DNA of 64,000 bases from Clostridia bacterium (GTDB lineage Bacteria; Bacillota_A; Clostridia; Oscillospirales; CAG-272): positions 1-64,000 of the forward strand of contig JAFTRQ010000193.1 of the NCBI GenBank assembly GCA_017462125.1, in the 5' to 3' direction. The notes under the pieces were generated by a model. The model saw only the letters and a program-made list of their open reading frames with translations, made no database searches and was not told the origin of the DNA. Position numbers and translations under genes: made by a program. Positions 56,892-64,000 of the stretch are shown here, piece by piece. How positions within the stretch are numbered: the first letter of the stretch is position 1; each line of letters starts with the position of its first letter.

Positions 56892-58046
56892 ATGAAGGTT
56901 ACGGTTGCAATCGACTCCTTTAAAGGAAGTCTGTCCTCTCTTGAGGCAGGGCTGGCGGCAAAAGCAGGTGTGCTGAAGATATATCCCGATGCCGACGTTC
57001 GTGTCTGCCCGATGGCAGATGGCGGTGAGGGTACAGCGCGGACTCTTGTGGATGCGTTACGAGGCGAGTACGTGTCTCTTGCGGTTTCAGATCCGCTTGG
57101 CAGGGCTATTGTCGCTGAGTACGGGTATATTCCGGATCAAAAAACAGCTGTTATCGAGATGGCATCAGCGTCGGGCATTACCTTAATTGGTGCGGAGGAG
57201 CGAGATTTGATGAAGACCTCCACCTTTGGCACGGGTGAGATAATCAAGGACGCAATTCTGCGCGGATGCCGCAGATTTATCATTGGTATTGGCGGTAGCG
57301 CAACCAATGACGGTGGAGTGGGTATGCTTGAGGCATTGGGCTTTCGCTTCTTGGATGCAAAGGGAGATCCCGTTCCTCGCGGTGCGCAAGGATTGGCAAG
57401 CCTTGTAAGGATAGAGAATAAATCCGTTATGTCGGAGCTTGCCGAATGTAGCTTTACCGTGGCGTGTGACGTTGCCAACCCGCTTTGCGGAGAGCATGGA
57501 TGCAGTGCTGTATACGGTCCGCAAAAGGGAGCCGACGCCGAGCAGATCGAAAAAATGGATGTATGGCTTGCCAATTTTGCCGAGTTGACCAAGGAAATGA
57601 ATCCCGATGCCGATCCTGATTATCCCGGTGCAGGTGCGGCGGGAGGCATGGGATTTGCATTGCTGTCGTATCTGAATGCAAGGCTGACATCGGGAATCCT
57701 ACTTGTGATGAACGAGGTCGGCTTGGAGGCAGAGATTGCCGATTCGGATTTTGTGATCACAGGTGAGGGACGGCTTGACGGGCAGTCTCTGATGGGTAAG
57801 GTTCCCGTAGGTGTTGCAGGGCTTGCGAAAAAATACGGCAAGACGACACTTGCTTTTTCGGGAGCGGTAACAAAGGATGCCGAAATTTTGAATGCGTACG
57901 GGATCGACGCGTTTTTCCCGATTTTGAGACAGGTTTGTACGCTTGAAGAAGCTATGAATATTGAAAACGCCGCCGAAAATCTTCAAAAAACGGTGGCACA
58001 GGTATTTGGTTTGATAAAAGCTATGGAGGAAAAGAAAAATGCTTGA
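56892..58046 (+). CDS. glxK: Glycerate kinase (GarK/GlxK type)
   Basis: Glycerate kinase converts D-glycerate to 2-phosphoglycerate, feeding products of uronate, glucarate or galactarate breakdown into glycolysis. The 384-residue protein starts VTVAIDSFKGSLSS and contains CPMADGGEGT, STFGTGEII and GIGGSATNDGGVGM, all family markers. It begins 4 bases after the preceding gene and overlaps the following esterase by 8 bases, so it is fully embedded in the operon. This places the sugar being used among uronic or aldaric acids. Confidence 0.93.
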   Translation: MKVTVAIDSFKGSLSSLEAGLAAKAGVLKIYPDADVRVCPMADGGEGTARTLVDALRGEYVSLAVSDPLGRAIVAEYGYIPDQKTAVIEMASASGITLIGAEERDLMKTSTFGTGEIIKDAILRGCRRFIIGIGGSATNDGGVGMLEALGFRFLDAKGDPVPRGAQGLASLVRIENKSVMSELAECSFTVACDVANPLCGEHGCSAVYGPQKGADAEQIEKMDVWLANFAELTKEMNPDADPDYPGAGAAGGMGFALLSYLNARLTSGILLVMNEVGLEAEIADSDFVITGEGRLDGQSLMGKVPVGVAGLAKKYGKTTLAFSGAVTKDAEILNAYGIDAFFPILRQVCTLEEAMNIENAAENLQKTVAQVFGLIKAMEEKKNA

Positions 58047-59076
58047 ACAGATTTTGAAGGACAGAAGCGTTCCCGAATTGAAGGGAAGAGAAGAAATGCT
58101 TGATATTATGCAGAAAGAGGTCTACGGATATCTTCCTGCCAAGCCCGACAAGCTGACTTGGACGGTGAAAAACAATTACATCGGCGCGTTCTGCGCAGGC
58201 AAGGCTACGGCACAGTACGTTGAGCTGACCGCACAGATGGGTGAGAAAACCTTTACCTTCCCCTTTATGGCGGTGATTCCCACAAGCGCGGGACCTCACC
58301 CCTTCTTCATCCACATCAATTTCCGCCCCAACGTTCCCGACAGATATATGCACTCCGAGGAAATAATCGATAACGGCTTTGCTTGCCTTTCCTTCTGTTA
58401 TGAGGACGTCACCAAGGATAACGGGGACTTTACAAGCGGGCTTGCAGGAGTGCTTTACGAGAACGGAGAAAGAAAGCCTACCGACGCGGGTAAGATCGCA
58501 ATGTGGGCTTGGGCGGCGCAGAGAGTCATGGACTATGCCGAGCAGGAGCCCCGTCTTGATAAGAGCTGTGCTATCGTTTGCGGACACTCCCGCCTTGGCA
58601 AAACAGCGCTCTTCTGCGGTGCGACGGACGAGAGATTTAAGTTCGTCTATTCCAACAATTCCGGATGCAGTGGTGCGGCGATAACTCGCGATAAGGTGGG
58701 AGAAACCGTAGAGGCGATCTGCCGTGTATTCCCGTTCTGGTTCTGCGAGAATTATAAACAGTATGTAAACCGTGAGCACGATATGCCCTTCGATCAGCAC
58801 TATCTCATAGCAGCGGTTGCTCCCCGAAACGCTTACGTTGCAAGTGCGTGGGAGGATCAATGGGCCGATCCCGCCAGCGAGATGCTCGCCTGCGTGGCGG
58901 CTGCTCCCGCGTATGAAAAGCTCGGCCTTGCGGGCTTTGTTTGCGAGGACAGATTGCCTAAGGTCGGAGATGTCTATCACGAAGGCAATATCGGCTACCA
59001 CCTTCGCGCGGGACTTCACTATTTTTCACGCGAGGATTGGAATAAGGCTATTGCCTTCATAAATAGCAAAAAATAA
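58039..59076 (+). CDS. CE15-like (glucuronoyl esterase type) alpha/beta hydrolase
   Basis: This 345-residue hydrolase contains GHSRLGK with nucleophile S184, matching the G-x-S-R-x-G-K signature of CE15 glucuronoyl esterases. It also has the histidine block MPFDQH with H254 and the flanking VAPRNAYVASAWEDQWADP. CE15 enzymes cut ester bonds between glucuronic acid and lignin alcohols; related proteins are annotated as acetylxylan esterases. There is no signal peptide, unlike most fungal CE15. The overlap with glycerate kinase supports a uronate pathway. Confidence 0.78.
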   Translation: MLEQILKDRSVPELKGREEMLDIMQKEVYGYLPAKPDKLTWTVKNNYIGAFCAGKATAQYVELTAQMGEKTFTFPFMAVIPTSAGPHPFFIHINFRPNVPDRYMHSEEIIDNGFACLSFCYEDVTKDNGDFTSGLAGVLYENGERKPTDAGKIAMWAWAAQRVMDYAEQEPRLDKSCAIVCGHSRLGKTALFCGATDERFKFVYSNNSGCSGAAITRDKVGETVEAICRVFPFWFCENYKQYVNREHDMPFDQHYLIAAVAPRNAYVASAWEDQWADPASEMLACVAAAPAYEKLGLAGFVCEDRLPKVGDVYHEGNIGYHLRAGLHYFSREDWNKAIAFINSKK

Positions 59077-59114
59077 CTAAAATCTTAAAATTTATGTAAT
59101 TTGTCTATTTATTT

Positions 59115-59151
59115 TCACCTTACAATGTGGTATAATCACATTGTAAGGTGA
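59115..59151. other. Perfect 15-bp inverted repeat with TATAAT in its loop
   Basis: Arms TCACCTTACAATGTG (59115-59129) and its exact complement (59137-59151) enclose the loop GTATAAT. ATTTTTG follows. It can be read as an intrinsic terminator of the upstream operon, or as an operator surrounding a -10 element for the downstream oxidoreductase. The -35 region would be weak (TTTATT). Confidence 0.7.
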
Positions 59152-59214
59152 TTTTTGTAAAATGAGAGGATGAAGGAAAACGTCCTGAAATTTTTATATC
59201 AAAGGAGAGCAATT

Positions 59215-60453
59215 ATGAAAAAGGTAAGAATTGGCGTTTTTGGGGGCTTTCGTGGAGCAAGTATGATCAAATATGCTCGAATTGCCGAAAATGCCGAGCT
59301 GGTAGCTGTTTGTGATAAGCTTCCCGAGGTCATCGAAAAGCAGAAGGAGCTTTGCGGAGATCAGGTTGCGTATTATGACAACTTTGAGGACTTTATCAAG
59401 CACGATATGGATGCAGTCATCCTTGCAAACTATGCCAATGAGCACGCCCCCTATGCCATTCGCTGTATGAAGGCAGGCAAGCACGTTTTCAGTGAGGTGT
59501 TGCCCGTTCAGACAATGAAGGAGGCCGTTGAGCTGGTTGAGGCTGTTGAGGAGACCGGTATGATATACGCTTACGGCGAAAATTATTGCTATATGCCGGG
59601 CCCCTACGAGATGAGAAGGCTCTATCTCGAGGGAAAAATGGGTGAGTTCGAATACGGTGAGGGTGAATATATCCACAACTGTGAATCTATTTGGCACAAT
59701 ATCACCTACGGTGACCGTGACCATTGGAGAAACAATATGTATTCAACCTTTTATTGCACCCATTCTTTGGGTCCGATCATTCATATAACCGGTTTGCGCC
59801 CTGTGAAGGTTACGGGATATGAGGGCTTGATGAATGAGCGAAATTTGCGCGTTGGATGTAAGCCTGCTCAGTACGGTATCGAAATGGTTGAATTTGAGAA
59901 TGGCGGTATTGCGAAGAGTATACACGGCGGACTCTATAAGGGTTCGGTTTGGTATTCGTTGTACGGTAGCCACGGAAGAATGGAGACAGTAAGAGAGGAC
60001 GCCGACATTCAGAATATGGTAAAGAGACTTTACACAAACTTTGACGATTGCAGCGGTGCATATGATACTACTAAAAAGCAGGACTATATTCCTGTGAGAG
60101 ATATGGATGACGTGGCAAAGGATTTCGGTCACGGTCAATCCGACTTCTATACGATGTATCACTTCGTTCGTAAAATTCAGGGATATGAGGATGCAGACAT
60201 AATTGACGTATATGAGGCACTTGATATGTTCCTGCCCGGTCTTTGGGCATACCGTTCCATCCTCGCAGGCGGTATCCCGATGGAAATTCCAAATCTCCGT
60301 GATAAGGCTGAGAGAGACAAGTGGAGAAACGACACCTTATGCACCGATAAAAAGGTTGCTGGAGATCAGTGGGTCCCCTCCTCGTCTAAGGGCGACGTCG
60401 AAATCCCCGACGAGGTTTATGAAAATATGAGAAACAAATGGTTGAAGAAATAA
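59215..60453 (+). CDS. Gfo/Idh/MocA-like oxidoreductase, tandem copy 1
   Basis: This 412-residue protein has an N-terminal Rossmann fold (KVRIGVFGGFRGASMIKYA). The C-terminal half is typical of the superfamily (GEFEYGEGEYIHNCESIWH; STFYCTHSLGPIIHITGLRP). At the place of the catalytic EKP motif it reads SEVLPVQ (93-99), so the usual lysine is missing. It may be a non-dehydrogenase relative, or use another mechanism such as sugar hydrolysis by transient oxidation as in GH109-like enzymes. The start at 59215 follows AAAGGAGAG. An almost identical copy follows. Confidence 0.85.
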   Translation: MKKVRIGVFGGFRGASMIKYARIAENAELVAVCDKLPEVIEKQKELCGDQVAYYDNFEDFIKHDMDAVILANYANEHAPYAIRCMKAGKHVFSEVLPVQTMKEAVELVEAVEETGMIYAYGENYCYMPGPYEMRRLYLEGKMGEFEYGEGEYIHNCESIWHNITYGDRDHWRNNMYSTFYCTHSLGPIIHITGLRPVKVTGYEGLMNERNLRVGCKPAQYGIEMVEFENGGIAKSIHGGLYKGSVWYSLYGSHGRMETVREDADIQNMVKRLYTNFDDCSGAYDTTKKQDYIPVRDMDDVAKDFGHGQSDFYTMYHFVRKIQGYEDADIIDVYEALDMFLPGLWAYRSILAGGIPMEIPNLRDKAERDKWRNDTLCTDKKVAGDQWVPSSSKGDVEIPDEVYENMRNKWLKK

Positions 60454-60530
60454 TTCTTGAAACAGATGTTTTTTGATATATTGAAGCAAAGAGTCAAAAG
60501 ATTATAAAAATATTATTTGGGGAGAGTTTT

Positions 60531-61766
60531 ATGAAAAAGGTAAGAATCGGTGTGCTTGGCGGCTTTCGCGGAACAAGTATGATCAATTATGCGCGCATTG
60601 CGGACAATGCGGAGCTTGTAGCAATCTGCGATAAGCTTCCTGAGGTTATTGAAAAACAAAAGAAGGTCTGCGGAGATCAGGTTGCGTATTACGACAATTT
60701 TGAAGACTTTATCAAGCACGATATGGATGCGGTCATCCTTGCAAACTATGCAAACGAGCATGCCCCCTTTGCCATTCGTTGTATGAAGGCAGGCAAGCAC
60801 GTTTTCAGTGAGGTTTTGCCTGTTCAGACGATGAAGGAGGCAGTCGAGCTGATCGAAGCCGTTGAAGAGACGGGAAAGATCTATGCATATGGCGAAAATT
60901 ATTGCTATATGCCCGGCCCTTACGAAATGAGAAAGCTCTACCGTGAGGGAAAGATCGGTGAGTTTGAATACGGTGAGGGTGAATACGTCCACAACTGCGA
61001 GCCCATTTGGCACAGTATTACGTACGGCGATCCCGAGCATTGGAGAAACCATATGTACGCTACCTTCTATTGCACGCATTCTCTGGGTCCCATCGTCCAT
61101 ATTACAGGCCTGCGCCCTGTAAGGGTTACGGGATATGAAGGAACAAAGAACGAAAGAGGTCTTCGCGTTGGAAGAGCTGCGGGACAGTTTGGAATAGAGA
61201 TGGTAGAGTTTGAGAACGGAGGCATCGCGAAGTCGATTCACGGAGACCTGTACAAGAATTCCATTTGGTACAGTATTTACGGAAGCAAAGGCAGAATGGA
61301 GACCGCAAGAGAGGATTGCGATTTGCGAGCTGTGCAGAGACTTTTTACTAATTTTGATGAATACAGCGGTGCTTACGACAAGACCGAAAAGCAGGATTAT
61401 GCTCCTGCAAGAGATGTGGATGAGATAGCTGCGGGATTCGGTCACGGCAACTCTGACTTCTATACCATGTATAACTTTGTCAGAAAGATCCAGGGATATG
61501 AGGATGCCGATACCATCGACGTTTACGAAGCGTTGGATATGTTCCTCCCCGGCCTTTGGGCATACCGCTCCATCATCGCAGGCGGAATTCCTATGGAAAT
61601 TCCCAATCTTCGTGATAAGGCAGAGAGAGACAAGTGGAGAAACGATACCTTCTGTACCGATAAAAAGGTTGCGGGAGATCAGTGGCATTCTTCCTTCTCA
61701 AAGGGCGAGCCCGACATTCCCGACGAGGTCTACGAAAGAATGAAGAATAAATGGCAGGGAAAATGA
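60531..61766 (+). CDS. Gfo/Idh/MocA-like oxidoreductase, tandem copy 2
   Basis: This 411-residue paralogue is collinear with copy 1 and agrees at roughly four of every five residues, including the SEVLPVQ substitution at the EKP site and CTHSLGP. The spacer of 77 bases carries its own GGGGAGAG ribosome site but no clear terminator or strong promoter, so both are probably on one transcript. Differences are spread over the chain, suggesting a duplication old enough for functional divergence. No frameshift is seen. Confidence 0.85.
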   Translation: MKKVRIGVLGGFRGTSMINYARIADNAELVAICDKLPEVIEKQKKVCGDQVAYYDNFEDFIKHDMDAVILANYANEHAPFAIRCMKAGKHVFSEVLPVQTMKEAVELIEAVEETGKIYAYGENYCYMPGPYEMRKLYREGKIGEFEYGEGEYVHNCEPIWHSITYGDPEHWRNHMYATFYCTHSLGPIVHITGLRPVRVTGYEGTKNERGLRVGRAAGQFGIEMVEFENGGIAKSIHGDLYKNSIWYSIYGSKGRMETAREDCDLRAVQRLFTNFDEYSGAYDKTEKQDYAPARDVDEIAAGFGHGNSDFYTMYNFVRKIQGYEDADTIDVYEALDMFLPGLWAYRSIIAGGIPMEIPNLRDKAERDKWRNDTFCTDKKVAGDQWHSSFSKGEPDIPDEVYERMKNKWQGK

Positions 61767-61795
61767 TCTGCTAAGATTTTCAGGGGAAGAGAAAA

Positions 61796-62596
61796 GTGGA
61801 AAATATTTGCAGATTTATGCCGACAGGCTCGGCACCCGATGTCATACAGATCATCAATTTTGTCTATGAGACAAAGCGTGTGGCAAATTTTGAGCCGAAG
61901 ATCAGCTCGGTCTACCGTGTGCATTACGTTACCTGCGGCTCTGCTATGGTACAATGCGGAAGCTTGCGGCGCGAGGTAAAGCGGGGAGACGTTTTCTTCA
62001 TTTTTCCGTCAATACCGTATGTGATCGAGGGGCAGGAGGATTTTAAGTATCTGTATATCAGCTTTATCGGAATTCGCGCCAATATGCTGACAGAGCGTCT
62101 CGGCATCGGTAGCAGGAGCTTTGTTTATGAGGGCTTTGAGAATCTTGAGAGCCTTTGGCGCGAGGGAATCGAAGCGTCGCCTGAAACCGTCGATCTCGCC
62201 GGGGAGAGCGTTTTGCTGTACACCCTGATGCATATCGGCAACAGAACGCACGATAAGGAGACGGATCATCCCGTCCACGCGAATGTGGAGCGCTTTTTGC
62301 TGGTGAAAAAGTATATAGACGATAATTTTTCCGATTGCGCACTTTCACTTGATCGTATTGGCGCAGAGTTTGCCTACAACAAAAAGTATCTCTCCACAGC
62401 GTTCAAAAAGCACTTCAAGATCGGTATCACGGAATATCTCAATACGGTTCGAATCAATCACGCGTGTATTCTGATGGATCAGAATTATACCAGCGTCAGC
62501 GATATTGCGTATCTTTGCGGATATGATGATCCGATGTATTTCTCCCGCGTTTTCAAGAAAAAGATGGGAGTGCCGCCGAGAGAGTATATGAAATAA
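61796..62596 (+). CDS. AraC family transcriptional regulator
   Basis: This 266-residue regulator has an N-terminal sensing domain (YRVHYVTCGSAMVQCG near residue 40) and AraC helix-turn-helix motifs at the C-terminus (GAEFAYNKKYLSTAFKKHF and CGYDDPMYFSRVFKKKMG). The start codon is GTG 61796 behind AGGGGAAGAG, 29 bases after the second oxidoreductase, so it is probably the last gene of that operon. It is the second AraC protein of the cluster and may tune it by feedback. Confidence 0.9.
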   Translation: MENICRFMPTGSAPDVIQIINFVYETKRVANFEPKISSVYRVHYVTCGSAMVQCGSLRREVKRGDVFFIFPSIPYVIEGQEDFKYLYISFIGIRANMLTERLGIGSRSFVYEGFENLESLWREGIEASPETVDLAGESVLLYTLMHIGNRTHDKETDHPVHANVERFLLVKKYIDDNFSDCALSLDRIGAEFAYNKKYLSTAFKKHFKIGITEYLNTVRINHACILMDQNYTSVSDIAYLCGYDDPMYFSRVFKKKMGVPPREYMK

Positions 62597-62601
62597 CAAA
62601 C

Positions 62602-62627
62602 AAAAGGAACGCCAAGGCGTTCCTTTT
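62602..62627. terminator. Terminator after AraC gene
   Basis: A compact 11-bp stem AAAAGGAACGCC / GGCGTTCCTTTT with an AA loop lies 6 bases after the stop. It also overlaps the end of the convergent membrane protein gene. Confidence 0.8.
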
Positions 62628-63915
62628 ATGAATCATATTTATCTCTGCGGCTCTGCCTCTCAACGTGATTGAAAAAGCCGGTAGCAGTATAAATGGTGTA
62701 TTTGTGCATATCCTCGCCCGTATCGATCAGACGAAACTCTGAGCCCTCCACGGCAAAGGCCGTGGTGGGTGTGGGGTTTAGGATCACGATTCTTTTTCCT
62801 TCAATATCGGGGAAGTTTAATTTGTGCGACATACGGTAGCCGAATATCATATTTGTCGGGTTTTCTTTTCCACCCATTTTTCCAATATCGACCACTTGAC
62901 CAAAGGAACCGCCCTTGGAGAGCAGACCGCCGCCGCGAAGGTGCATTCCGTGCTCAACCATATATTCGTCGGGCTTGAAGTACATCGGTGCGTTGATCTT
63001 GGCGCAGGTGATGACAATTCCGTTGTACACGTCGCCTTTTGCGGTAGTGACCTCAAGAGTGAGGGGAAGCAAGGTCGTAAATGCGCTGAGTCTTTTGTAG
63101 CCTGTGAATCTTACGGTAGCAAGCCCCTCGCGCTCCATCTGCTTCAGCTTGCGAAGCAATATATTTCTGCGCTTTGTATTATGGATCACACGGATGATCA
63201 GACCAATTGCGATCGGGATCAGCGGCAAAAGCAACACAACGTACCATAAGGCGATCATGATTATAAGTACCGCCGGGATCAATGCAAGCAAATATTCGTG
63301 GCAAAGCCAACAGCAAAGAGCAAAGACTATGGTGTAGCCTATGGGCTGCAGTACCATTTGATGGGGCTTGAATTTATCGGGATCGCTGTTTCGCTTAAAG
63401 GTGGACTTTTCCATGAAAAAGGGGAGATCTCTTTCGTTATCCCATTTGTTTTGAAGCAACCAAAGCTGGGTGAGGCGAAGTGTCGCCATCGTTGCCACTG
63501 CCAAAAGGCGCGAAATGGCAATGTCTGCGTCGAAAAGATAATCCAAAAGGCTGTGGTATCCGTTTGTGAAGGTCAGGACCGAAAACAGCATACTCACGGC
63601 AAAAGAGATCAGGTATTGCGTCCTTGTGATCAACGCTGCGCCGGAGTTGCTTTTGTAATACTCGCGCTTATTGAAAAGATCAAGGTTGTCGTAATAATAG
63701 AAGATCAGTATGCCAACGGCAATCGATAGCAACGGATATACCAATCTGACTATGATATTCGGCCATAGATCAACAAAATCAACACCGTTTTCAAGCAGGG
63801 TGTGTTCGTATGAAAATACGATCAGGTTCGAAAACACTGCAGCGGATATGGAGGCGGCAAGAGAAGTGAAGAAATTACGATAGATCGGTGCCGCTTTGTA
63901 AAGCTTTTCCAACAT
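62626..63915 (-). CDS. Multi-spanning membrane protein, unknown
   Basis: This 429-residue protein has about six hydrophobic segments in its first 250 residues (near 18-36, 55-75, 97-118, 130-148, 192-210 and 212-242). A soluble C-terminal domain of about 165 residues follows and contains a glycine-rich stretch HLRGGGLLSKGGSF. I do not recognise the family. The reading frame stays open to the window edge, but ATG 63915 has AAAGGAG seven bases upstream and is taken as the start. It is convergent with the AraC gene; its partners, if any, lie outside the window. Confidence 0.6.
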   Translation of the reverse strand: MLEKLYKAAPIYRNFFTSLAASISAAVFSNLIVFSYEHTLLENGVDFVDLWPNIIVRLVYPLLSIAVGILIFYYYDNLDLFNKREYYKSNSGAALITRTQYLISFAVSMLFSVLTFTNGYHSLLDYLFDADIAISRLLAVATMATLRLTQLWLLQNKWDNERDLPFFMEKSTFKRNSDPDKFKPHQMVLQPIGYTIVFALCCWLCHEYLLALIPAVLIIMIALWYVVLLLPLIPIAIGLIIRVIHNTKRRNILLRKLKQMEREGLATVRFTGYKRLSAFTTLLPLTLEVTTAKGDVYNGIVITCAKINAPMYFKPDEYMVEHGMHLRGGGLLSKGGSFGQVVDIGKMGGKENPTNMIFGYRMSHKLNFPDIEGKRIVILNPTPTTAFAVEGSEFRLIDTGEDMHKYTIYTATGFFNHVERQSRRDKYDS

Positions 63916-64000
63916 AATTGAACTCCTTTGGGTGAGGTTGTTTACGCTTTTGCAGAAGAGAAGGCTTTCGCTCAGCTGTTCGCCATATTGGAACTTATCA

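Noticed and set aside
60513..61688. Minus-strand open frame of 391 codons over the second oxidoreductase
   Set aside because: The first oxidoreductase copy has the same antisense frame in pieces, as expected for a mirror of a conserved coding sequence rather than a gene.
63916..64000. Extension of the last membrane protein beyond the window edge
   Set aside because: The frame is open for 28 more codons, but AAAGGAG directly before ATG 63915 and the lack of a hydrophobic or conserved extension favour the internal start.
1..64000. tRNA or rRNA genes
   Set aside because: I looked for terminal CCA-type ends, T-loop words (GGTTCGAATCC-like) and conserved rRNA segments and found none that fit a full structure.

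Overview
The window looks like chromosomal DNA of an anaerobic, spore-forming, carbohydrate-degrading member of the Clostridia (Firmicutes), probably a gut commensal. The grounds are the complete spoIIAA-spoIIAB-sigF operon, a Tyr T-box in front of tyrS, AGGAGG ribosome sites, TTGACA-17-TATAAT promoters, L34/RNase P/YidD/YidC/Jag synteny, many AraC-type regulators paired with sugar-cleaving enzymes, and moderate GC with AT-rich spacers. No tRNA, rRNA, CRISPR array, transposase or phage gene was seen.

Layout. 0-7 kb (all minus): a GH20 hexosaminidase-like enzyme, a zinc-ribbon membrane protein, ymdB, mnmE, an HPr-like protein without histidine, and holA. The hpr/holA spacer holds repeated TGTGGAAAAC boxes and is an origin-like candidate. 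7.4-13.1 kb (all plus): an orphan SUKH protein, a MATE exporter and the rpmH-rnpA-yidD-yidC-jag cluster. 13.2-20.4 kb: an oxidoreductase/isomerase operon divergent from an AraC - GH106-like - L-serine dehydratase operon, the two driven by interlocking promoters. 20.5-25.3 kb: an autoregulated MarR gene, a repeat-rich island, a 792-residue Sel1-repeat protein and proB. 25.4-28.1 kb: zapA and an RlhA-like U32 protein. 28.1-30.6 kb (minus): a three-gene operon of peptidoglycan-binding proteins, one with a SpoIID-like domain, behind a sequence that fits the sigma-K promoter consensus. 30.8-36.3 kb: two paralogous SGNH esterases flanking rpmE, then hflX, yigZ and tatD. 36.3-40.8 kb: AraC, a GH2 beta-glucuronidase and a heparinase II/III-like lyase. 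41-46 kb: a divergent EF-G, an ADP-ribosylglycohydrolase and an FAD reductase. 46-48.3 kb: the sigma-F operon. 48.4-52.2 kb: an M13 peptidase and the T-box-controlled tyrS. 52.4-62.6 kb: a carbohydrate cluster (two AraC regulators, SASA esterase, an unassigned 893-residue protein, glycerate kinase, a CE15-like esterase and two tandem Gfo/Idh/MocA oxidoreductases). 62.6-63.9 kb: an unrecognised membrane protein.

How the parts work together. None of the sugar-active enzymes carries a recognisable signal peptide and no sugar transporter lies in the window, so they probably act inside the cell on imported oligosaccharides. Beta-glucuronidase, the uronate-type lyase, the glucuronoyl-esterase-like enzyme and glycerate kinase point to uronic-acid-containing glycans. 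Sporulation is represented at both ends: early forespore control (spoIIA operon) and a putative late mother-cell peptidoglycan operon.

The most noteworthy candidate for an undescribed system is the 28.1-30.6 kb operon. Also worth attention are the modular mini-hairpin arrays, the origin-like spacer, the interlocking divergent promoters and the tandem oxidoreductases that lack the usual EKP lysine. All calls come from reading the sequence; no database search was run.
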